Below, one piece after another: positions 8,761 through 15,869 of a stretch of DNA of 64,000 nt (position 1 is the stretch's first letter; every line of letters begins with the position of its first letter). The DNA lies in contig DASPIR010000008.1 in the NCBI GenBank assembly GCA_035628995.1, forward strand, positions 1-64,000, read 5' to 3'. The DNA comes from Clostridia bacterium (GTDB lineage Bacteria; Bacillota; Clostridia; Lutisporales; Lutisporaceae). The position numbers and the translations under genes were made by a program. A model generated the notes under the pieces. The model saw only the letters and a list, made by a program, of their open reading frames with translations. It searched no databases and was not told where the DNA came from.

Positions 8761-10640
8761 TCTGTACTTCCTTTAATAAAGTTGTAATACTTAACGGCAG
8801 TAATAGCTTGTATTTTAAAAAGCTTCATTAATAATGAAGGTTGGAATATACCATTAGTCATAGCATTATTTATTGCGGTATAACGTAGTTGTGTAGCAGT
8901 TACACTAAATCTTTTTAAAATCTTATGAACTGCTGTAATTGATAATGCCTGATTATAATATCTACCAGGGAATAGAATACCGAATTCATTTTTTATAGAG
9001 GATAAATATTCTTGTATTATTGGTGATACTACTGCCGGGAGTCTGTGGGCTACGTCATTATAATCAAAAATAAGATAATTATTTTTCTCATTTATATGAA
9101 ATTGCGATTTTTTTACTAGTTTTAGCTCTTCAACCCTTATACCATAGATTTGCATTAATAGTACTAAAGTTTTATCTCTCAATGATATTGAACTATCTTC
9201 TAAGCATCTTTTCAATATTCTTATCTGGATTAACTCGTCTACTCCTAAAGGGAAATTAGATCTATTATACAATCTATTTATTGTAAGCTTTCTGAAGACT
9301 AATCTATCGTCATTTAAAAACCTTATAAAGTGGGATAAATTGTTTCTTTCATAAGGTTTAATTCCTAAGTATGCCTCTACAATATTGTTATCCATTTGTC
9401 GAAAGCTCTTAATGTCTTTTAATTTGCTAACTGTCATCGAGAATCTTATACATGATTGAAAGTAAAGGTAACATGTATAATAGCTAAATCGGGTGTCTTT
9501 GCCAGACCAACCTTTTTCGGAATAGGCTTTAACCAACTTATTCAAATGTTCTTTATAAAGAAGTAAAACTTGTGTTAATTCATGCGGTAAATCATTTATT
9601 GACTTTGCTAAACCTTCAAATAGTTTAATATTAATATCAAAATTATCAATCATACTTTTATCAAGCATAAATAAAGACAAATCATGTAACATCATTTTGC
9701 TCTCAGAGAATTTATTTAGTAAAGAAAGAAAATCAGCATTTATAAGAGAAAGTTTATTGTTTCTATATGTACTTTCCAAGCAATCGAGCATACTTAAGTT
9801 AGGGATGATTAAACGAAAAACAGATTCTGGTTTCTTTTTAAACATCATATCGTTTAAATACTCATTAAAGATTTTTTGAAAAGAATCATGCCATAGCCTA
9901 TTATTAATGAGTAAAGCAATTTTCATTTTATAATAACAATCTCTACAATATGGTAAACCTTTAATATGGGAATGAATTTGGTTTTGCATGTTATTGCATA
10001 GAGTGCATATATTTGATTTTAATTTAAAACAATTTGAGCAGATTACTGAACCATCATTATAAATTCTTTGTACGTTGTTAATTTTGCCACATACAGAGCA
10101 AACATACTCTCTTGTGTTTATATCAATTAGGTTAACTTGATTTAGTCTGTTTTTTTCATAACACCTTGCACAAATATTCTCATGATTATGTTTATAGAGT
10201 GATTTGATATTCCTACCGCACAATGAACACTGGTTTGTTGGAGAATAGCATTTAATGCATATTTTATTTTCTTCATTATTAATCGCCAAAATCTCTAATT
10301 TGCCACATATTTCACATAAATATTTAGTTCTATAATATTTGTTGTAACAGCTCACACAAATATAATCTGAAGTATTAGTTCTTAATGCAGAGTGCGAATT
10401 CTTATTGCATATTACACAATTGTTTTTTGGGCGTTCATAACAACTTTTACAAATTGGGCTGCCATTTAGTCTTTTATGTACTCTTGCAATAACCCCACAC
10501 TGTAAGCACGGCTCATTTGGATACTTATGGAGTAATTGATAACAATATGTACATAACCCTTTAGCTTTATGTTTGTGATCTGCAGTACCACAATTAATGC
10601 AACTAATATAATTCTTTGACCAATTAATTAGATCAGCCAT
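8754..10640 (-). CDS. Zinc-ribbon array / tyrosine recombinase-like protein
   Basis: 628 residues. The N-terminal 240 residues hold seven CxxC...CxxCY zinc-ribbon repeats of the same kind as in the downstream 969-residue protein. The C-terminal part is a tyrosine recombinase fold: YGIRVEELKL (R502), ATQLRYTAI (R586, with Thr where the HxxR His is usual) and VKYYNF (Y618/Y619). Two Arg and a Tyr are thus in place, and activity is possible but doubtful. The ATG abuts the upstream gene without a gap. Length and position recall TnpB of Tn554 (about 630 residues, also a tyrosine recombinase working with TnpA), but that protein is not known to me to carry zinc ribbons. It is probably a paralogue of the neighbouring fusion protein with fewer repeats. 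Confidence 0.75.
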   Translation of the reverse strand: MADLINWSKNYISCINCGTADHKHKAKGLCTYCYQLLHKYPNEPCLQCGVIARVHKRLNGSPICKSCYERPKNNCVICNKNSHSALRTNTSDYICVSCYNKYYRTKYLCEICGKLEILAINNEENKICIKCYSPTNQCSLCGRNIKSLYKHNHENICARCYEKNRLNQVNLIDINTREYVCSVCGKINNVQRIYNDGSVICSNCFKLKSNICTLCNNMQNQIHSHIKGLPYCRDCYYKMKIALLINNRLWHDSFQKIFNEYLNDMMFKKKPESVFRLIIPNLSMLDCLESTYRNNKLSLINADFLSLLNKFSESKMMLHDLSLFMLDKSMIDNFDINIKLFEGLAKSINDLPHELTQVLLLYKEHLNKLVKAYSEKGWSGKDTRFSYYTCYLYFQSCIRFSMTVSKLKDIKSFRQMDNNIVEAYLGIKPYERNNLSHFIRFLNDDRLVFRKLTINRLYNRSNFPLGVDELIQIRILKRCLEDSSISLRDKTLVLLMQIYGIRVEELKLVKKSQFHINEKNNYLIFDYNDVAHRLPAVVSPIIQEYLSSIKNEFGILFPGRYYNQALSITAVHKILKRFSVTATQLRYTAINNAMTNGIFQPSLLMKLFKIQAITAVKYYNFIKGSTEC

Positions 10641-11015
10641 TTACTTTATTACTCCACCTTTAGGTCCTAATATGCTTGCGGGGATATTGATAAAGTCAGA
10701 TGTTTTTTTAGGTTTTGGGCCTGGCTTTATACCAAGGTTTTCACCAGACACTTTTACCAGACTTTCTATGGTAATGTTAGAAGGAGTGTGTACCATTATT
10801 TCAGATGAAGAACATTCAAGAATATCACATAATGCATCTAGAACTTGTGTGTTAATTCTATCTGGCATTTTTTCAACTATTCTACTCACCATCGAAACAG
10901 ATATATTTATTCCATACGCGTTTAAAAGCTTTGTTAAGTCAGTACATTTCCATATGCCCTTCTGAGCCATTCGTTCTTTTAACTTCCATTTAAAACTCAA
11001 CTGTTTCACCTCCAT
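10641..11015 (-). CDS. Small XRE-like helix-turn-helix protein of the recombinase operon
   Basis: 124 residues. Residues about 9-75 form a Cro/C1-type HTH of the short HTH_26/YozG-like sort (LKERMAQKGI, then LTKLLNAYGINISVSMVSRIV as helix-turn-helix, then LDALCDILEC). The tail is Lys/Pro-rich (GIKPGPKPKK) and ends in GPKGG. It sits third in the five-gene operon, 7 bp after the preceding stop and directly before the 628-residue protein. It could be a repressor of the operon or an architectural (excisionase-like) DNA-binding factor. In size and company it resembles TnpC of Tn554 (about 125 residues), but I see no sequence basis for homology. Confidence 0.65.
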   Translation of the reverse strand: MEVKQLSFKWKLKERMAQKGIWKCTDLTKLLNAYGINISVSMVSRIVEKMPDRINTQVLDALCDILECSSSEIMVHTPSNITIESLVKVSGENLGIKPGPKPKKTSDFINIPASILGPKGGVIK

Positions 11016-11022
11016 TCAGTTT

Positions 11023-11604
11023 TTAATACAAGTAATCATATAAATGATTATTTACTAAACTTGTTCCACTTTGTTTATATATAAATGTAAGAGATATATC
11101 TTTAAGTCTTAATAGATCAGCAATATATAACTGACGGAATATATATAATGAGAATAATTTATCTTTGTCGGACAAGTACGAATTATAGTATTTTAACCTA
11201 TGATTCAAATAGCATTTTGATATTGGTTTGTTTGTTTCTGTGGTGAAAATGAAGTTACTAGGATTATTTACTTTAGATATATTCCTCTTTAAGAACATTT
11301 CTATTTCCGCAAAAGCATCAATAAATATAGGATATATTATTCTATTTCTTCCACATTCATTAATGAGGATACATTTAAATAGTTGTTCATTACTATTAAT
11401 ATCTATGTCTTCATACTTCAACATCAAAAGTTCATTTGGGCTAAGGCCATATGAATACATAATTTGAAAAGCTACTTTATCTCTATTTATAACATCAGGT
11501 ATGGTTGAATTATGTGCATATTTCCCCTTTAATTCTTCAAGTATACCCCAAAAAGATTTTAATTGATTGAAAGAATACCGGTCAAATTGCTCATGGTATA
11601 TCAT
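11023..11604 (-). CDS. Short tyrosine recombinase-like protein, catalytic residues degenerate
   Basis: 193 residues, corresponding to the catalytic domain of a tyrosine recombinase without the N-terminal core-binding domain. YSYGLSPNELLML matches the region around the first catalytic Arg, but that residue is Ser (S55). LYIFRQLYIADLL matches the HxxR box with Arg (R157) and Tyr in place of His. The C-terminal NNHLYDYLY supplies tyrosines. Loss of the first Arg suggests no cleavage activity. It begins one base after the stop of the intact recombinase upstream, so translation is probably coupled. It may be a structural partner in a mixed recombinase complex, or a decaying copy; the open frame and tight spacing favour the first. 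Confidence 0.65.
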   Translation of the reverse strand: MIYHEQFDRYSFNQLKSFWGILEELKGKYAHNSTIPDVINRDKVAFQIMYSYGLSPNELLMLKYEDIDINSNEQLFKCILINECGRNRIIYPIFIDAFAEIEMFLKRNISKVNNPSNFIFTTETNKPISKCYLNHRLKYYNSYLSDKDKLFSLYIFRQLYIADLLRLKDISLTFIYKQSGTSLVNNHLYDYLY

Positions 11605-11605
11605 G

Positions 11606-12739
11606 TTAGATATTCCCCTTTTCCAGAAGTTTAGATATTTGTTTTTCGGTAACTTTATTTAATTGGTTTCTAATAAATATATCCGATAAATGAGTATACA
11701 GCTGTGTGGTTGCTAGATAACTATGACCAACTTGTTCTTGTATAAAACGAGGGCTAACATATGCATTCTCAGATAAATGGCTTATATAACTATGCCTAAG
11801 ACAGTGCGTAGAATAGTTGTTATTAGGTAATCCAGCGGATCTCAAGTATTCTTTAAAATTCCTAGTGATTGATTTTGGGCTTAGTCTTACACCTCTTTCA
11901 GATACAAATAGGTTATTAGAGTCATCAAAGCCGAATTGTGGTCTTACATTTTCGAAGTACCATTTCAAGCATTGAACTGCTTCATCTGAAATTGTCCATA
12001 CTATTCGTCTCTTTGGTGGGCTACCACTGCTTGACTTACCATATCTAACAACAATTCCCCCGAACTCTCCCCAAATTGGTTTATTTGGATTATTAGTAAA
12101 ATCTGTAGTATCTAACATTGAAGTTTCATTTGCGCGTAATCCATAATTATATATAGTCATATACAAAGCTTTGTCTCTTTGAAGTATCTTAAGACTCTTT
12201 GTCTTATTTATGAAAGCAAGATAAATTTGTTCATCAAAGTAACTCCACAGAATCTTGATTTGATCCTTGGTGAATGCTGTGCGCTTTTCTTTATTTTCAT
12301 CTTCCACCTTATGGGGTATAAGATTGACAGCTGAACAAATTTGAACAGGTTTTTTACCGAAATTTTTAATACATAATTCATTGAACATAGTAGAGTCAAT
12401 AATATATGCTTGGAATCTAGCAATTATACGTTGCTTATGCCGCTGTGTTGCCTCGCAATTCTTTTTAATACTATAAAGATAAGCAGACCAGTCTTCAAAA
12501 TCATCGGAACTCCATTCCCAAGGATATAGGCTTGTGTACTCAAAAAAATTATTTATAACGCAGATCTCATTACTATAAGTACTGGGTTTTAATGCTCTGG
12601 ACATCATTCTGTTTTTATAGCCTTGTAGCATTTGCTCATATATAGTTTCCTCCAAATACTTAGCTTGACTATCAATAGTATTCATCGCAGCTTCAGTATT
12701 TGATATAATTCTAAATCTATTTTTCTTTTCTATACTCAT
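11606..12739 (-). CDS. Site-specific tyrosine recombinase (integrase), intact
   Basis: 377 residues with the two usual domains: a SAM-like core-binding domain (about 30-130) and a catalytic domain (about 155-370). The full catalytic set is visible: R202 in YGLRANE, K235 in RYGKSSSGSPPKRR, H312 and R315 in HCLRHSY, H339 in QVGHS and nucleophile Y348 in LYTHLSD. It is the first gene of a minus-strand operon of five, and the only member with all catalytic residues, so it probably supplies DNA cleavage. Size and position match TnpA of Tn554-like elements. TTGCAT-N3-ATGCAA sites flank the operon on both sides. Confidence 0.9.
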   Translation of the reverse strand: MSIEKKNRFRIISNTEAAMNTIDSQAKYLEETIYEQMLQGYKNRMMSRALKPSTYSNEICVINNFFEYTSLYPWEWSSDDFEDWSAYLYSIKKNCEATQRHKQRIIARFQAYIIDSTMFNELCIKNFGKKPVQICSAVNLIPHKVEDENKEKRTAFTKDQIKILWSYFDEQIYLAFINKTKSLKILQRDKALYMTIYNYGLRANETSMLDTTDFTNNPNKPIWGEFGGIVVRYGKSSSGSPPKRRIVWTISDEAVQCLKWYFENVRPQFGFDDSNNLFVSERGVRLSPKSITRNFKEYLRSAGLPNNNYSTHCLRHSYISHLSENAYVSPRFIQEQVGHSYLATTQLYTHLSDIFIRNQLNKVTEKQISKLLEKGNI

Positions 12740-12769
12740 AGGATCACCTTATCATCAAAGTATAATGAA

Positions 12770-12784
12770 TTGCATCTAATGCAA
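12770..12784. repeat. Right-end candidate recombinase site (TTGCAT-CTA-ATGCAA)
   Basis: A perfect 6-bp inverted repeat with a 3-bp centre lies 30 bp upstream of the first recombinase gene. ATCTAATGCAA (12774-12784) repeats the left copy at 5799-5809 exactly. If these are element ends, the element is about 7 kb and holds only the five recombinase-operon genes. It could instead be an operator for the operon. Confidence 0.5.
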
Positions 12785-13003
12785 CTAATCATATTTATTT
12801 CCAATAATGATTGATTTATACAGTCAATACATAGCATTTTAGAAATAAAGTGTAAACTAGAGCATTCTTATCATAGATAGCTGCAATGTTTTATTATAAA
12901 GGCTTATCGCGAATATTATTAAGATTATTTGAAAAAGTCTAATTGCATAAGTAGTTTACTATATAATTTAATAGAGCTAGAAGAGTAGAAATGAGGTGAG
13001 AAA

Positions 13004-13279
13004 ATGGATTGGAAAGTATTTAGGGAGCAATTAGTATCTAATTCAGAAGTAAAGGAGGAATTAGACAATAATAGTTTGTTGTATGAGATTGTATATCAAA
13101 TCATCCAATCAAGAATCGAAAAAAATATGACACAATCAGAATTAGCAAATACCTTAGGGGTTGAAGTATCCGCAATAGTTGAGTTAGAGTCTGGTGATAG
13201 TTATCCTAATATTGAGTTTCTTAGGCAAGTTGCAAAGGTACTTCACAAGAAGCTCAATATTACATTAACTACTATATAA
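13004..13279 (+). CDS. XRE family transcriptional regulator (HigA-like)
   Basis: 91 residues. Residues about 30-85 form a Cro/C1-type HTH (QIIQSRIEKNMTQSELANTLGV...LESGDSYPNIEFLRQVAKVL). The overall form is that of HigA-like antitoxins, with a long N-terminal helix carrying MDWKVFREQLVSN. No toxin gene is next to it: the upstream neighbour is the divergent recombinase operon and a terminator follows at once. GAGGTG precedes the ATG by six bases. It may regulate the divergent operon or the ABC-3C genes that follow. Confidence 0.8.
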   Translation: MDWKVFREQLVSNSEVKEELDNNSLLYEIVYQIIQSRIEKNMTQSELANTLGVEVSAIVELESGDSYPNIEFLRQVAKVLHKKLNITLTTI

Positions 13280-13313
13280 ACTACATTTCAAAGAATACAA
13301 TGGGTATGTTTGT

Positions 13314-13403
13314 AAAAGATAGGCATTCGGTGATGCCTATCTTTTGTTTTAGATAAGTGTTTTTTTAGTCACAAATATTATGAATTTCAATTAAGTTCTG
13401 TAC
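13314..13403. repeat. Hairpin terminator plus direct repeat, copy 1
   Basis: AAAAGATAGGCAT pairs with ATGCCTATCTTTT (13314-13326 with 13333-13345) and a T-rich tail follows, so it works as the terminator of the XRE gene. The hairpin and the next 55 bp (through CAATTAAGTTCTGTAC) recur at 26482-26580. The rest of the gap to 13575 holds only the GGAGG of the next gene. Confidence 0.75.
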
Positions 13404-13575
13404 TTAGCGCTATATGCTTCAGAAATATGTGCATAGCTCTCCCCAATATACCATAAAGATGAACTAAATATATGGAATATTATGTTTATTAAGGAGGTAT
13501 ATGTAACTTAATGTAGAAATATGATATGTAGTATATTGTTAGAAATATTCATTGCTCTTCAAATGGAGGTATATT

Positions 13576-15132
13576 ATGACTGATAAGGTTGCCAGAAGAG
13601 AAAGATATAGCGCTGATGAAAAAAATGAAATAGTTGAATATGTAAAAGGAGCATTACAGAGTGGGCAGAAGAAGAGACAATTAGCAGAACAATATGGAGT
13701 TAACGTTAATACAATCAACACATGGTTAAAACTGTATGAGCAAAATGGAGTATTTGTTGATGATGGTAGTTTTGATGCAACACCAAGTTGGAGTGGATAC
13801 CAATATCAAGGGAAAGTTGCTCTTTATGTAATATTAAAAATCATTAATGGAAGATATCCATTGGTGAACTCTTGTGATATATGCAAAATAGTATTAGAAG
13901 ACATTGAGGACTTTGTAATTAAGAATAGATATGATGATAATATTGTTTATTCAATACACCAGGTCAAAGCGCATAAATCAAAACTACCGTCACATTATCA
14001 CAACGCTATATCAAAAGTCGTTAATAACATTAGCATACATAACCCACAAAAAGGATTTCTACATATAATAAACTCTGTACAGTTTGATAAACATGATAAA
14101 GATAAAATAAAAATGATGTTGAAATTAAATGAAATTGACTTTGAACGATACTACAAATTATTTTCTGTCTTTGAATATAATACTGATAGCTCAATAAAAG
14201 ATCATTGTTTCATAGATGAAATTGAGGCAATGATAATTAAAGAAATTGACCAATATGCTGACAAAAGGGGTATTACTTGTGACTCTGATGTAGTTTATCT
14301 ATATCTCTTAGACTTTATCGATAAACACATATGCAAGAGACATAAATGCATAATTGAAGAGCTAGACAGTGTTGAGGCCATTACTACATGCGATATTTGT
14401 AATACTATTACTAGAGTTAAAGAAAATAATTTTAAAAAGGACAATATATATTGGATAAGTCATTTAAAGCAATATTTTCATTTGAAATGTATTGAGCATA
14501 TCAATAACTACATAGATTTGATAAATAGTAATGACCCTGATATTATGCTTGAGAGAAAAAAGCTCGAAGAGGAAATAGAATCACTAGAATATTTCATTGA
14601 TAGTATACAGCATAACTTATCGGATGCTGAGTTTGTTTACTTATGTCGCACACTCACACCACATGTTATTATTAATAACAGTATTTTAGATGAGCGATCA
14701 TTTAAAGAATTAATTAACTGTAATGGTTTAAAAGATGTTTTTTTGTATTTAGTTCAGAAGTTTCTAGGTAGGAAATATATATATGAGGGACAAGCTATAT
14801 TTAAGGTACATGGTAAACATTATTTAATAACTACTATTGATAGGTCTGTAGACAGCGAAGTGGAAAAGGTAGTAAAACAAGAAATTGCTATGAACATTCT
14901 TAATAATAGTATAAATCTAGATAAGTTATATGAAATAGATTCTATAATAACTCATCATATAAGTATGAGTTCAATTGGTGATTATGCCCATAAGTTTAAT
15001 GACATAAGTGAAATAGTCAGCGTAATACCAGAAGAGGAAGCAGAGCGAGAAAAGTATGAATCACGAATTATGGAAACACAGAAGATTAGAGTAATAGATT
15101 TAAATACCGCAAAAAAGGAGTTGCTACAGTGA
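13576..15132 (+). CDS. ABC-3C-like system effector/C-terminal-domain protein with HTH and nuclease-like region
   Basis: 518 residues, starting at the ATG nine bases after GGAGG. Residues 5-58 are a transposase-type HTH (KRQLAEQYGVNVNTINTWLKLY). Residues 70-150 carry WSGYQYQGKVAL (from W72), then an acidic stretch E108-D112 and QVK at 129-131; this pattern is shared by DUF4297/Cap4-type restriction-like nucleases and by ABC-3C effector proteins. A likely zinc site follows (C272, C275, H302, C305). The rest has no motif I know. It overlaps the next gene by 4 bp, which in turn overlaps the SMC-like ATPase by 4 bp. That three-gene order fits the ABC three-component conflict systems described by Krishnan and colleagues. 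The nuclease assignment is inference. Confidence 0.65.
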   Translation: MTDKVARRERYSADEKNEIVEYVKGALQSGQKKRQLAEQYGVNVNTINTWLKLYEQNGVFVDDGSFDATPSWSGYQYQGKVALYVILKIINGRYPLVNSCDICKIVLEDIEDFVIKNRYDDNIVYSIHQVKAHKSKLPSHYHNAISKVVNNISIHNPQKGFLHIINSVQFDKHDKDKIKMMLKLNEIDFERYYKLFSVFEYNTDSSIKDHCFIDEIEAMIIKEIDQYADKRGITCDSDVVYLYLLDFIDKHICKRHKCIIEELDSVEAITTCDICNTITRVKENNFKKDNIYWISHLKQYFHLKCIEHINNYIDLINSNDPDIMLERKKLEEEIESLEYFIDSIQHNLSDAEFVYLCRTLTPHVIINNSILDERSFKELINCNGLKDVFLYLVQKFLGRKYIYEGQAIFKVHGKHYLITTIDRSVDSEVEKVVKQEIAMNILNNSINLDKLYEIDSIITHHISMSSIGDYAHKFNDISEIVSVIPEEEAEREKYESRIMETQKIRVIDLNTAKKELLQ

Positions 15133-15869
15133 AGGATTTAATTACTAATATATTCGACGAAAATGGATTTGTATTAAAGTTTAATGGAATAGTACATGAA
15201 AGACCTATATGCCTTTTTTCTAGTGATTCTAAGAGGAATATTAAAACGGCACATTATTTAGTTATATTCATTGATGATATAAACAATTTAACTAGAAACG
15301 ATATAAGAAAAGAATTAACACAAGATTTTTATAGAATTGAAGGTAGCATTGATACTACAAAAGAAATGAATAAGAATATATATATCCTGGTATGTGCAAA
15401 AGCATTAGATCTGGAAAGGGATATAAAGCTGAACGATAGTATAAAAAAAGCAATTTTCGATATTGAGGAAGATCCATATTCATTCAAAAAGTATGTTTTA
15501 CCATACACAGATAAGGGTGTAAAAGATCTACAAGAAGAAATAGCGAAAGATAATTATAGTATTAATGATACTCTTTATAGGTTGATAAACAATTCAAGTG
15601 AATTTATGAAATTCAAAAAAAACATATATGAATCAACGGCATATGAATTAGCTATGAAACTCTTTATCAAGCTACCATATATGAAGTTTGATGTTATAAA
15701 AAAAGAGATGAATGATCTATCTGAAAATATAAGTTTAGGGATCGCTCAGATAGGTAATGAAGAAAGGTTATTAGTAAACCAAATAACCCAATATAGTTTA
15801 GAGAGTATAAAGACACAATCTCGCCTAAGTGATGAAGATATTCTTAAAATGATAGGGGTGAGCAAATGA
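15129..15869 (+). CDS. ABC-3C-like system middle component
   Basis: 246 residues, no recognised domain. The composition is charged with an N-terminal alpha/beta region (residues 1-110, strands such as YLVIFIDDI and IYILVCAKAL) and a helical C-terminus. The GTG start sits in GTGA, overlapping the previous stop, and its own stop overlaps the ATG of the ATPase (ATGA), so all three are translationally coupled. Position and size between the effector-like gene and the ABC ATPase match the small middle component of ABC-3C systems; that is the whole basis of the call. Confidence 0.6.
   Translation: MKDLITNIFDENGFVLKFNGIVHERPICLFSSDSKRNIKTAHYLVIFIDDINNLTRNDIRKELTQDFYRIEGSIDTTKEMNKNIYILVCAKALDLERDIKLNDSIKKAIFDIEEDPYSFKKYVLPYTDKGVKDLQEEIAKDNYSINDTLYRLINNSSEFMKFKKNIYESTAYELAMKLFIKLPYMKFDVIKKEMNDLSENISLGIAQIGNEERLLVNQITQYSLESIKTQSRLSDEDILKMIGVSK

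Noticed and set aside
10641-11015. TnpC of Tn554
   Set aside because: Size and position fit, but the sequence is an XRE-type HTH; no homology can be claimed.
13004-13279. Toxin-antitoxin pair
   Set aside because: The protein looks like a HigA-type antitoxin, but no small toxin gene is next to it.
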